Shown here: positions 1 through 13,400 of the stretch, one piece after another
Layout of the letters: the number at the start of each line of letters is the position of its first letter
How positions within the stretch are numbered: position 1 is the first letter of the stretch
Source: Lingula anatina
Taxonomy: Eukaryota; Brachiopoda; Lingulata; Lingulida; Lingulidae
Length of the DNA: 64,000 bases
Assembly (NCBI RefSeq): GCF_001039355.2
Contig: NW_019775575.1
Coordinates: 186,001 to 250,000 of the forward strand
Direction: 5' to 3'
Position numbers and translations under genes: made by a program
The notes under the pieces: generated by a model
The model's database searches: none
Told to the model about the DNA's origin: nothing
What the model saw: only the letters and a program-made list of their open reading frames with translations

Positions 1-2044
1 ATGATAGTATTTTCTTGGAAATTAATAAGTAAGTTTATGGTTTCATTGCATAGACATACATAAAGAATCTTCGATGGCAAAGGTTTTACAAGTGGTTTTC
101 ATATAAATAAAGAAGCAGGAGGCACTTCTGGCCCCCCAAAAATTGGCAGTTTCCATGAGTTGTGGGAGCAAGTGTGTCGTACGTCAATTATGCAGTATTA
201 TTAGTAACAACAAATTGGATGTACAGGGGTGGAGGTTGTAACTGGGATTCTCACAGGTAGTTTACAGGCACAGTAATGCCTGTCGGCTCTGATAGACATC
301 GGATAGAGGTAGTCAACAGCAGGAGAATTGGCTAGCCTCTAGGTAAGCGAAAAAGTTTTCTTTGTTTGGTTGTATCTTTTTGTATGCTTTGTTATATATA
401 TAGTAGGGAGGTGAAATTAGAGCTCCTTCAAGATTTTGCTGCCAAAATAACCTCTTGCCATTTTTTTGGTCCCATACAGTGTTATCATGGGGAGGGAGGA
501 AGAGCATGGAGGCTCAGACCGGTATAAACACCATGTTGAGTGGCAAACATTAACCTGTGCTCTTGGTAATAGATCTGCTGGCCTGTCCTTATGAGGGGAA
601 ACAGCAGACCAGCATGTACAGCAATTTGAATGTGATTTTTTTTTTAATTTCTGAGAGATTGCCCTCATTTTCACTAAATGATATTTTACTGAGCTGTAGA
701 TTCTTTTGCAAATAGTGGACATGCATTATTACATTCCCTTTTCATCAGGATATTTATTTCCCTCATATAGGTATTCTAAAATCATACAGATTCTTAGTTT
801 ATAAAATCTTTTTTTCTAGCTTCCTCTGGATAGTCTTGTCACTTTGAAGTGCTTTATATTAGGTTTAAATCGCTTTCACATTTGTTCCCAAAGGGAGCAC
901 ATTTTTCGAATCTGATACATCAAATTATATGAACATTTGTATTTGGCATGTTGTCATAAGGATTAAGAGAGATTTTTCTTTAAATTGGATTTCTGTTATT
1001 GATAACCTGGATGATATAATTAAGTCCATGATTATTTTGACATTTGGAAAGTTTCTTCATAATGCTAACCACTGATAACGCATATGGCATAAGTACCAAG
1101 AGATACATGTTGTAAACCTCTTTTACCTGAAGGTTAATCCCAACTTATTAATTGTGCTGTCCAGAAAATGTGGTTCATTAATTACCTATGTTAATATATT
1201 TTCCTGTGGTAGACAACTTTTCAGATCAGAGGCTGACTGACTGGTATTTCACCAGAAACTCTGTACATGTAGATGTGTGTGATGGGGGAGAGAGGGGGGC
1301 TGGGACTAAGCAGAGTTAATTGCCAATTAACATCTTCATTATGGATGGGAACACATGTAAACCTCTTCCTGGTTTATGCCTTGACATCAGTTCATGGACT
1401 CACAGATTTCTTTTCTCTCAGTGGTGTAGTTAAGCAGAAAAAACTGTTAGTGAAGACAGTGACACTTTGAAATTTCAACTTTTCTGAACTAGCTTCAAAG
1501 CTAATGCCTAATTGGCAACATGTTCCAGTTGGCAAAGAAGGTGTTTGACCTGTTTAAAATTGGCTAGACAGACATAACCAATGTAAACAGTTTACTTCCA
1601 TACAGGTAAAATGTTTGTTTCTAAAGAAAAATTAAGTATACAGTTTTGATTTCTAAGAGGAAAAATTTACATTTCAAGTGGCATGTGTTGAGCAGTTGCT
1701 AAGAATAAAGCAAATATGCCTCTTTCGTTTTGTTTGTGGCAAAAGAAAGAGTTTTTCCAGATTTTAACTAACATGTTTTTCATCCAATCGGGCACATGCA
1801 TTGACCTGGAAGTGAAATTTCAGTGGTTGTTTGCTCCATTTGTTTTCAAACATTGAACAAAAACAACAAAATTGCCTCAAAAACAGAGTACATTTGGAAA
1901 TTCAATCAGTATTTTCGAGAACAACCAACGCTGTAGGAAATATTTTTGATGATTCTAAGCAAGGCAGATTTTGTACTAAGAATCGGAATACTATTGACCC
2001 GTTGAGAAATTTTGCTAGATTAAGTGGAAAAAGATATTTATCAT
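1..2044. other. AT-rich flank upstream of the first STAC exon
   Basis: I see no convincing coding exon here. Short open frames near 313-722 and 1273-1470 lack splice signals and recognisable protein. In particular no Cys/His pattern of a C1 domain is visible, although vertebrate STAC proteins carry one N-terminal to the linker found further downstream. The stretch may be intron of a longer STAC transcript or the promoter region of the short one; the sequence does not decide this. Confidence 0.4.
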
Positions 2045-2149
2045 ATGGCTCCGAGTGTAGATCCATCGAGCATGCATACCTGTCCCCAGTGGCAAAGAAG
2101 AAGACCTGTAAGACGCAGGTACAGCTTTCACGATGTGGTCCTCAGTGCT
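2045..2149 (+). CDS. stac: Putative first coding exon of STAC (C1-less N-terminus)
   Basis: The ATG at 2045 lies 21 bases after an in-frame TAA (2021-2023). It opens 35 codons that end exactly at a strong donor, GTAAGTAT, in phase 0. The next STAC exon at 4860 is open only in phase 0 (the other two frames hit TGA at once), so the two fit. The encoded stretch is basic, with an Arg-rich run (WQRRRPVRRR) before YSFHDVVLSA. No homologue is recognised for these residues. The exon could alternatively be internal, with the true start further upstream. Confidence 0.45.
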
Positions 2150-5100
2150 GTAAGTATGATTTAACATGAACAGCGCATCAGTCATGTTAATGTGATTGAT
2201 TGACCACATTATTGATAGGTTATTGGATCAGTCATGACAAAGGATAGCTTTCTGATTATACATGTTGTACGATTTACACTGTCTCAGATGAAATGGCAGA
2301 TGTTTGAAACATTCACTTTCTGAGTATTTCTAGGGAATACTCCAAAGAGTAATTTAAATATTGAGTTCTGATGTCAGTGGTTATCAAGAAAAGGTATCAT
2401 TAAACAGAACATTTAACAAAATTTCAGTAGAAATTTCATTGATATAAAGTACCTCAATGAAGTGAGTTCCAGGGTAAGTTTTTCTCCTCTTGTTTTGGTA
2501 GGCAGGTAGTAAAGGTAGCACTGGAATTGCTTGTAACCACATACCCTCTGGGCAGGTGAGAAGGTGAATAGTTTTGAGTCATATTGTTCCACAGAAATTT
2601 GATCTTCTTCACACCTGTGACTACCATATTGGAATGAAAAAAGTATCTGAGTAATGTAATGAGAAACAGGTCGTCGTCAACATGTGGACTGAGTTTAAGA
2701 AGATATTCAATCAGGTGAAAAACAGCCAGATAGATTAGCGATATCTGTGAACAGGTAAAATTACTTCTTAAGAGTCAGTCAATGATTTCACAGTGTTTCC
2801 TGTTTGTTAACTTGGTAAAATCGATTCATCCAAGTGAGTCATAATTTCAGGCAGTGTTCTTGAAGAAAAATAGAAAGATTGCAAAGTATTTTTGCACTAA
2901 GCACTGAAATAATGAGATATATATATATTCAGTCAGTAAAGACATTCCATGACTTCCAGGTATGTTGAGAATTGAACTGAATAAACTTCCTGGATCTAGA
3001 GATTTGAGTTAATGTCAGATAGCCATTTACATCAGTGATAGAGTAGTTTGCTGGAGAGAAGTGGTCATTGTAGTGGTCACTGAAGTGGTCATTTGTAGTG
3101 GTCATTGAAGTGGTCAAATAGCAAGGATGATAGGACCAAGTCATCTTGAGGTACTGAGTATTGAGAAAAAAATGTGCTTTGATGACTGTTATCATTTGTA
3201 TAAGTATCTTATGTGAGTATATCAAATGTCATGGTCATATGGAATATACCATTCTCACTTTGTGCAATTTATTTTCTATTGTAACAGTACAGGAAATTTC
3301 TTGTGTGATAATTTTTAGCTTCATGAGATAAAATTAGAATTTCTAGAAAACACTTTAAGCTCTATCACAGGAACCTCATTTATAAAACTAGTTGTGAGCC
3401 TATAATTTCCTGTAAGGATGAGGTATAATTTTCTGTGGTTATGTTCATTTCCCTACTTGTTGCCTTAGTTAATTTGCTCTTAAGATGTTCCTGAATCGGC
3501 AAAGATAATTTGAACAGCAAGTTTATACAATAGTTTTTATAAAACCAATCATAGCTGGTTTGCCGGTTATAATTATATACATTGTCATTGAATGTACTTT
3601 CTTGAACTGATCTGTCACCTTCACCTACTTATTTTTAGATAATGTAAGGTTAAGTGAAGTCCTCAGTCATTTACTGCATGGGAAGACAAACGTCATATGT
3701 TGTTATGTAATGTAATGTGGTTATTTCCATTTGGAGATAGGTCTTGGGCCAAGAAAAAAATCATTTTCTTAGCATGGTTATTAATATCCATAGGGACTTC
3801 TCTCCATAGAATTTATACATTTTTGAAGATTTACTGGAGCATTAATGGTAGAATAAAGATGTGTACCAGTATGGTCTGTAGTCTGGGTTAATGAAAAGGA
3901 ACTAGGCTAGGAACTAGGTCTGTAGCCTGGGCTAATGAAATGGAAAGGAAATGAACATACGTATTTACAGGCTATCCATAACTCTCAAGTAATGTGGAGT
4001 AGGAATAGGATACAGAAGTACAGGAACTGTGGGGGAAGCGTCAGAATTCATTTCTTTGGGTATTTTGAGAGAGCATCAGCAGGATACTAAAATAGCAAGG
4101 GGTTTTGTTGACCAGATACCTATACCTGTACCTGTAGAAAAATGCACCAGAAGGTGGTCAATGCATGCTATTATTTACTGCAGGAAAGCTGTTATATATG
4201 GTATTTACTCAATAGATTCAAACATGGATTAATATAATTTTCTACAAAACTTGTTTTGTTAGAAAAACCTTAATCTTTTTTTAACTTTAAAATTCAAAAG
4301 TTGAGAAAATTTAGTTGGCTGCTTGTCAGAAAGAACATTTTTTTTGATCATCTGAAAGTGGTTAATCTTTTAAAAATATATCACAAAAAGGGGGCAAATG
4401 AAATTCAAAGTAACTGCTGTATAGGTTTTGATTCAGTGAAATTTGAATTACAACACCTTGTAGCAGTGAAGACACTGTTGAAAAAAAAATTAACTTTCAG
4501 TACTTTGTTTTGAGGTACCTGTACATGTGGTACAATTTCCCTTATTACTGTAGTGGAATATTCATTGATGTAATTTGTAAGCTCTGTTATGAAATATCAT
4601 AAAAGCAGCTACAGTTTATGTGCAGTGCTGTAATATTGGCAGCTAACACATGTAGTACATGTGTATTATAATTTGGGGCAAAAGCATTCCATCAGTTTTC
4701 TAAGAATTTTTGCCAAACGAATTGTTTTTATGCACTTAAAACCACATTGCCTATCTATGTAGGGAGCAAAATGAGGATGTTGCTGGCATGCAGATGCATT
4801 AATTTCTTAATCTCTCACCACTAGGTCTAATACCGTGCCTTATATTCACCTGTTTTCAGATTGAACTGTTGTCACCCAAACAGAATGGAAACATGAGTAG
4901 CAAGGCCAAAGAAGAGAAAGAGGCAAGCAAGCCCTTGCACAGTGCTGGATCTATCAAAAGCATGTGGAAAAAGGCATTCAAGAACCTGAAGAGGAGTAGC
5001 AGCACCATTGAAAAAACACAGACAGCAGCTGAAAAAGATGTGGAAAAATCCACGGAAGACGAGCAGCCAGAGAAAGAGGCTGGAGAACCAGAAGTTGGGA

Positions 5101-8100
5101 GGTCCACAAGGCTTGGGGTGAGTTATGAAAAAAGTGAAATGTGAGCATTTGCAAACATGCACTGTAACCACTAGGATAAGAAAAAATTTTAGATGAGATC
5201 ATCTTTACATTTTGTTGTGAATCACAATTATTGTTTAAGTCAATTTGTGCAGGTTACACGCTTTGTGTATATGCAAATTCTGGAAACATGGGCAGATGAT
5301 AAAATAAAAGATACATAATAAAACAGGATCAGCTATCTAATTTATGTTTTTCCTTTTCATATGTTATGTACAACATCCTGCGTTTATGCCATACTATAAA
5401 TTTGCACATCATCTTTTGTATGACTATTTTCATCCCTGCCACATACATCAGATTCATGAAATTCACCTGATAGCTAGTGTACATAATGATTTACCCAGAT
5501 TTTCAGTAGGACCCTTTTCACATGGAGGGGTATACTTAAGCAAAACAGTCTCTACAGGTATATTTTAAGAAACTGAAAACTAAATAGCCTGGCTATTACC
5601 TATGAGATTCACTCAAATAGAGCCTTGATGTGCTCTTGACATGTAATGGCCAGTTAATTAACTTAATTTGTCAGCAAAAGGCAGGAGGACCTAATAAGTG
5701 TCTATAATTATAGTTGGTGCCAGATGCATTTTTTTATGATATTATACAGTGACTAACTGTGTTGTCTTTTGCTTAATAGATATTGCTACTATTGATGATA
5801 TAAATTCCTGGAGATAGGTATCATTATAATAGATATTATACATTAGATTTAATTATGTGAAAACAGATTAAAGTGTGCATGTATTTAACACATTCCATTG
5901 AGTGGACAGACAATAATATGAATATTTTGTTTCTTTGCAAACCTGCTGCTACTGAAAAAAAGGCATACTTCTGTGTTTTCACCAAATTTTGCAGCAATTT
6001 ATATTTTTTGCAAACTCTTACTTGAGGCTGTCACAAACTAAATAGTTACCAAAATAAATTCACCTTAGTTAATTATGTGTTTATGTTTTCCTTTTAGTCA
6101 CTGAGGAGGAGCTTAATGAGAAAAAAGCCATCAAAGGAAGAGGAAGAGGAAGATGAGCAGCCAGGTAAGTCTGAAGAACCATGGATACATGGTATTGATT
6201 TCACTGGTTCTGGTGTTTCTGTATCCACTGGGTGGTATTAAAACCACCAGATGGCAGTGTAGCCATTGCAACCACAAGCTGGCATTACACCATTTTTTTT
6301 AATTACTGACAGTCAGAAGAAAAAAACAACTCTCATTCTTTTTATTTATCAATTTTAATTCAATCTTGATTATTCAAGCAGCCCTCTTGGTATTTGCAAG
6401 TAGTTTTAGAAGTTATGCCAATCATTTTCATTACTTAATGATATGTTTACTGTGGAGGTAACTCCCTATATTTATAAATACCATTTAATTTTGTTGCCTA
6501 TAGGCATAATTTGAAAGAAAAATAGACTGTCTGATTCAGATTGTTGCACTTTTTTTTTTTTTTTTTTTGCAACCTCACTTAACAAAATATTGGAATGACC
6601 AGTAAACTTCTGAAAACTGTAGAAATCTAATTACTTTTCATTGCCAGCAAACCACGAGATCGACCCTGTTTACAGTCTGTTGAAGTGTGCAGGCAATCTT
6701 CCCAAAAACAAGGGCCACATTTGTGGCGACAGCTCATGCATGATGCAGCACTCACCCTCTGGACAACACATTTACTCACGCAGCAACTCAGCCATGTCCA
6801 CCGGCAGGACTAGTCCCTCATCAAGTAAGTTCTTTTGATTGTTTCAGAAATTGTTTTGAACTATCGAGGATACACAAAGTTTGATTTTTCTGTGTCCTTT
6901 TCATCATGTAGGGAATGTGCAAAGGCATCAAACAACTGAAGAATAAAATTTATTGAAAAATTCTGTTAAAAATGCTTTAATTATAAAAATTCAGTATCAG
7001 TGGATATTGCTTGTTTGAAGACAGGTTTACTGTTTATTGAAGAAAACAATGGAAATGACTTAATTTTGTTAGGGGCTATATTACACAGAAAGCTTGCTGC
7101 ACATTTCCTATATTGTATCATATATCATCATTAGAATGAATGCATGTCTTAATCTTAATTTTTCAACAAAAGAACTGTTGAAGAATATAGGGCAATTGTT
7201 TTATGTTACATGTACTTTTAAAATGTAAAAGCTAACTTCAAAAAAAAAAAAATTAAAAGTACAGGGATATGTCATTTTATACTTTAAAACAGTCAACCCA
7301 ATATGACTAATCAGATATGTTACTGTACAATCTTTTCAATTCATTACCAAATCAAAGTCAAGTTGTTTTATTGGATTAATATATTAGATTTGAAGTCTGG
7401 CTATTCAAAGTTTTTTGTCAGAAAATTTGTCAGTTTGTGAACATTCCTGATAAAAATATAATAGCGAACAGAAAGTTGTTCCACAGATCACGCACATGTC
7501 CATGTGCACATGCAATCACAAACACACACAGACACACACACGTATATACACATACACATACACAATCACACATACACACACACACACATGCACACACATA
7601 GTGTGCGCATGCACACACTTGTTGGAGTTGATACACTGTTGATTCAATGAGATATAATCACTCATTCCAAAAGGCATGGAATAGTCTGGTTAGTACACAC
7701 CATTTGATTGGCTGCCACCCTTTGGCTGTACCCCAGATAGTTAACCAGCACAACGTCACTGTTACAAAGGTGCTCCTTAGTGCCACTTGGTTATTAATCA
7801 GTGTTATAGTTTTGGTCCTTAATATTGAGCTTGCTTGGAGAAGCCCTGTGAGCAAATCTTCCACCAGCCAGAAAGCATTAATATCAGAAGATTCACCAGT
7901 TTCTTGCCAATCCTGTTCTGGCGTTCTGACATTTATGTCTTTTAGGACAATCCACCCCCCCACCCCCAACCCACCACGTGTGTCAGCTTTTCAATATAAC
8001 TGCTTTCTGAAACCAGCATTTGAGTGCTGCAGGATGCCAAAATCAAGTTTGATTATAGGATTTGAGATTTTTATTTTGTTGATACAATTTGGTTTTGTTT

Positions 8101-10395
8101 TGAGGGAGGCTGCTTATATTTTTGTTTGTTTTGATGATCATTATTTGTTGTGGCAGGTTTCAGGGTTATATGCTATATCTTTTACTTATTTCATAAGCAG
8201 AAAACAGTTTTGGCTTTTTGTGTGGGTTTTATACTGTGTATGGATATATAAATATTAAAATATATTATACATGATTTTTACAGTAATTAAGGAGAGTTGG
8301 ATGTATCTGCTGCTATTGGTAGAAAGTAGTTGCTATAGATATTGTATAGTAATATGTGTTTGTCTTGTAACCCTCAGCAAAATGAAATAAAGGTGTTGAT
8401 TAAGCAAAACTGAACTGTTTGTATGTTGTTATATAAAAGCCATACCTATTACTAACTGTTTCTTCCTGCTTACTTTGAACAAAGAATTAGATAGAGCAAT
8501 TATCTAATTCCTTGTTTTGAACAACCGGCATGTACAAGATACCCTTGTACATTAATTTTTAAGGGAGACTGCTTATCTCTTTATTTGTTCTTTATTTCTT
8601 TTGTTAGTTTCCCTGTACTTTATATACAAAGTTATTGAGACATATTTGTGACATTACATTTAATTGTAATTATTTTTCCTGAGAATCCAAACAGTCATTT
8701 TTCTTCACTCACATATAATACATATCTGATGTACTGTAATATTTATCTTCATTTTATTCCTAGAAGTGATGATTTTGCATCGCTAGATATGTATTCCCTC
8801 TAACTTGCTCTATGCCAAATGTACCATTGATGTTGTCATCTTGTTATTCACGTTTAATATTTTTTAATGTTAATAGATTATGTCAAATGTCTGGCAGTGA
8901 TCCTGTCAGTTGAATTTCTTGGAAACTATTTTACTCAAATTGTGTTGAGTTTTAATATAGATATGTAGATACAAATGTGGTATGTTATATTGTAATGTTA
9001 CTTTGAATACAATAGTCTTTTGTTTTGTGTTTGGTTGGGCTTTCCTGCTACAGTGTATGTACACAGCAATGAAGTAATCTTGGTCCTGATATGTAGAAGC
9101 TTTAAGGACCAAAAAGAGGAACAGATAAATGATAATTTTACTTCGTTTTTGGCTCATTCTTCTTCTTTAAATGCAAAGTTTAAAAGGGTTCGATACGTTA
9201 TAATGCCTATATTTGGCAAAGAAGCCTTTTTTCCCGTTTCTTTATGTAAAATACTTATCTTAATATAAGCACATTAAAAATCAACACCTATCAGAACACA
9301 AACTCCCTTTTCTGGTGCTTTATTCACCCGTTGCACATGGTTGTTTAATTTTAATTGTCAATGTTGCTGCTTTGTACACTGTTATGAGAGTGTTCGGTAC
9401 ATGTAACTCGGTGTAACTCTGTAACTAAATAAGTAATTATCATGAAAATTGGCATGGTTGTTGACTAGGGTGTGATGTACAATCCAGTGCCAGTTTGGTT
9501 TGAAATATTTTCATTCAGGAGATAAGAGCCTGAATTACAATATTCCATTAAATAATGGTATTATTTTAAGTAAATTTCCTGGCATGATTGTTTAAATCAT
9601 TGTTGTTATTGAATAGTTCTAAAAATGCTGTTGATAGATGTTCAGGTGAGGGAGATCTGTTTTTACCTGAAAAAATGCTGCTGTTACATCATCAGCTAAA
9701 ATAACCAAATTCGTCTGGATGAAAATCATAATATGACAAGTGGATAAGAACAAAAGTCCTAACGTACCGAACCCTCTTAAGAGATTTTTTTAAAGAGATG
9801 ACAACAAAGTTGTTGAGTACTTTGTATTAAAATTTTAAGTTGAGATAAATTAATATTTGTTTTCTTTTTTAAATGCAATTTTATTTGGATCTTTTTTTAG
9901 ATCACAATACTGGATTCCACTGGTACTTGTCCAGTTATTTGTTCTTTGACTCTATGATCAGTTTATGTAAAAATTAAAGACTGTTGATAATTGTGGTATG
10001 ATGTGTATACTGTGCTGTAGTGCTGTATTTAGAATAAACAGTCATTTAAAAGTTGAATCAGTTATGTATGATGGTGCATTAAACATGATTGACAAATATA
10101 ATATTTTATTTGGCTTGGAAAATTTCTTTGTCTTATCTATTTATTTACTTATTTAACTTATTTACTTATTGTTTGTTTTATTATTTATATTAGTATGTAT
10201 TCATTAGATGTATAGAAATACTGCTTGGGCTGTTGGGCATCTTGTAATGTGGCATTTGCAATTCATGTTATTTGTAAAATGTTCTTGCTGGTATAATCCT
10301 AAGACAAAAGAATACCTTTTAGACAGAAATTTTGATGTTTCTAATTTCCCTTTAATCATAAACATTTTGTGTTTGAATTTAACATGCCAAAAGAT

Positions 10396-10429
<34 letters not shown>

Positions 10430-13400
10430 GTGAAAATNTTGTATTAAAATTTTAAGTTGAGATAAATTAATATTTGTTTTCTTTTTTAAATGCAATTTTA
10501 TTTGGATCTTTTTTTAGATCACAATACTGGATTCCACTGGTACTTGTCCAGTTATTTGTTCTTTGACTCTATGATCAGTTTATGTAAAAATTAAAGACTG
10601 TTGATAATTGTGGTATGATGTGTATACTGTGCTGTCGTGCTGTATTTAGAATAAACAGTCATTTAAAAGTTGAATCAGTTATGTATGATGGTGCATTAAA
10701 CATGATTGACAAATATGATATTTTATTTGGCTTGGAAAATTTCTTTGTCTTATCTATTTATTTACTTATTTAACTTATTTACTTATTGTTTGTTTTATTA
10801 TTTATATTAGTATGTATTCATTAGATGTATAGAAATACTGCTTGGGCTGTTGGGCATCTTGTAATGTTGCATTTGCAATTCATGTTATTTGTAAAATGTT
10901 CTTGCTGGTATAATCCTAAGACAAAAGAATACCTTTTAGACAGAAATTTTGATGGTTCTAATTTCCCTTTAATCTTAAACATTTGGTGTTTGAATTTAAC
11001 ATACCAAAAAAGTTTTTTTTTCGACCAGTGCTGTTACAAAAAATTTCACACATTTACTTAAAACCTTAAAGCTCTTGTTTTGTCTTTTTATTTCTCTTAT
11101 TACTGTATATATATTTTTATTTCCTTTCTTTTGCCCATGCTTTAAGTTTATTTCGGTTTTGGTATTTGGTTTGGTTTGTTTCTTTCAGATGATTTGAAGA
11201 AGTTTTTATGTTCCCCTGATTGCACATGTCGCTGTCACGTCAACAACATCGCACGCTGTCATTGCATTAAATCAGACTATCACGAGGCTCTGTTTAAAAT
11301 CAAGCACCGACGATATCCCACCTGGCCAACCAGTTCGCACGCTTATTGATTGAAACAACCAACCAGTCTCAATTGGCTTTAATTTGTAAACAGGGTAACA
11401 TTTTACCTATGAGGCACATTTTGGGCATAGTTATTTTAAGTCCTATGTGTAATGCAGTGGACCAGAGTATCCGAATGCAGGGTGACAAGAAGTGAGAAGT
11501 AACTCGGTACCAACATTGGTGTTACGTCAAGACAACCTTAAGAACATGGTCAATAGACATAAAAGTTTTTTTTTTCATCTCTTGAATTTGAACAATTATA
11601 TAACAAAAATTGAGAAACCCATTCAAGACAAAAACTTTAGGCTGGTTTGCTGCCAGTAATATGTCACTGACAGTTTTTTAACTGGTGTGAAATGGGTGTT
11701 GTAAATTGGTCGTAAACACAGTAGTATTAGTTAGAATTAGGTTTTTGTAGCAAATTACATGTACAAAAAAGCCAATTCTCCTTGTCTTATAGGCAGCTCT
11801 TCTTTTTATTTCATGTAAAAAATATAATATTTAGTGCATTAATTTTGCTTCTTTTATTGTGTAGCTGTGTGTGTGTGTTATGCCAACTTGATAACCAGGT
11901 GTGAGAGATTTGCAGCAGATTTCTTTCTAACACCCACACTTCTGCCTAACATTGTTTGCATGATACTTTAAGCTAGGCATTTACTTACTGAGATAAGGGC
12001 ACAGTGTATGGTATAGGGTCCACAAATAATCTGTATTGGGCGAGGTGCCAGGCAAGTCTGAATAGAGATTTTTTATGGATTCTGCACCTTTTTGTGTACA
12101 TTTTAGTAAGCAACTGCAAACCAAATTTATCATGTCACTGATTTAAATTTTTCGAAAATAAAAATATTTTGTGTTCTTCACTGAACCTTTATTATATATA
12201 CAATAGTCCCAGTCTGTGAGGTTGGTTTTAATCATTGACAATATGTGATACTATATAAGGCAGAGTGCCATCTAGGTGATGTTAATTACCAGCTATAGGT
12301 GCATGGCAAGTATCATGCCATACACTGTAAGTAATTGAAATAAACCTCATAGGGATAAGGTATATATCTTTTCATATTCTGCATTCTCAATTAACCAATC
12401 ATATCAGACAATTTTACTCAGTGACGTGATAAACATGTTTATTCACAATCCTTCTGTTTGCTTGTTTGTCTGTTTGTTTAAATCAGCTAGATATAGACTT
12501 CTTTGGGGGGAGGGTTAATTATTTTTTTCTAATTCTACATTCAGTGCATATTTGGTAGTATTGAAAGATGCTGTGTTGGTATCTGCCGATAAGAGAGCAT
12601 ATATATGATCCATTTAAAAAAGCAAAAGATTTGTCTGTTTGTAATTTTATCTTTAAAAAAGAAAATGAGTCAACTGCAGTTTTTTCTTAATAAACATATA
12701 TTTTGTTGCATTCTTATTACAATGATGCTTACCAATTATGCTTTCCATTTTTATACCATTCAAAAACCTTTTTAAAATTCAAGGAACAACAAAATCCTGT
12801 ATTGTGATAGATAATTGTCCACAGTAAGGCTTTACTTTATTATTTCTGACCTAAAATTCTACATTTATGTATTTATTATCAATTTTTGAAATATATAAGA
12901 AAAGCTGAAACCTACATTTCCTAGGTAAAAAGAAATTAAATTTGATGGCTTAACAAAATCAGAGCAGCCTTTTTTTGTTTGGTTTCAGTAACAGCTGCAT
13001 TGATTTTTTATAAACTTTTTATGAAAGACATTTCAAGTGAAATAGATTTGTCACATAGCAATATTTTTATAATTACCAACCAAATTGGTATATCTTGTTG
13101 CTTTAATGATGAACAAGCAACAAAATAGGTGTTTTGCCAATGGCTTACTTCATTTATGCAAGTCAATATATATATTTATAATAAGCTGTTACATTTCATC
13201 CTTTTTCTGCCAAATACTTGCATGCTGCTTGCATAACTTTAGAACCTTCCCTGACTGAAATGCTTTTTCTCTCGCTTCGTATTTCTCATTTGTCCAACAC
13301 AGCATAGCTGTAATTGTGTTGACTTTAGACAGAAATGTGTAATGTTTATTGTAGAGATGTTTACATAAATTCTGTATATATCAGTACATTCATTTTTCAT

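Noticed and set aside
417-722. 101-codon - strand open frame near the window start
   Set aside because: Low-complexity Lys/Ser translation of AT-rich DNA with no neighbouring exon signals or homology.
7430-7636. Cys/Val-rich 68-codon frame
   Set aside because: Translation of the CA microsatellite on the opposite strand.
7647-8258. A 203-codon open frame inside a STAC intron, with overlapping 103-codon frame on the other strand
   Set aside because: No splice sites, no recognisable motif, and hydrophobic stretches expected from T-rich DNA; the two strands cannot both be coding here.
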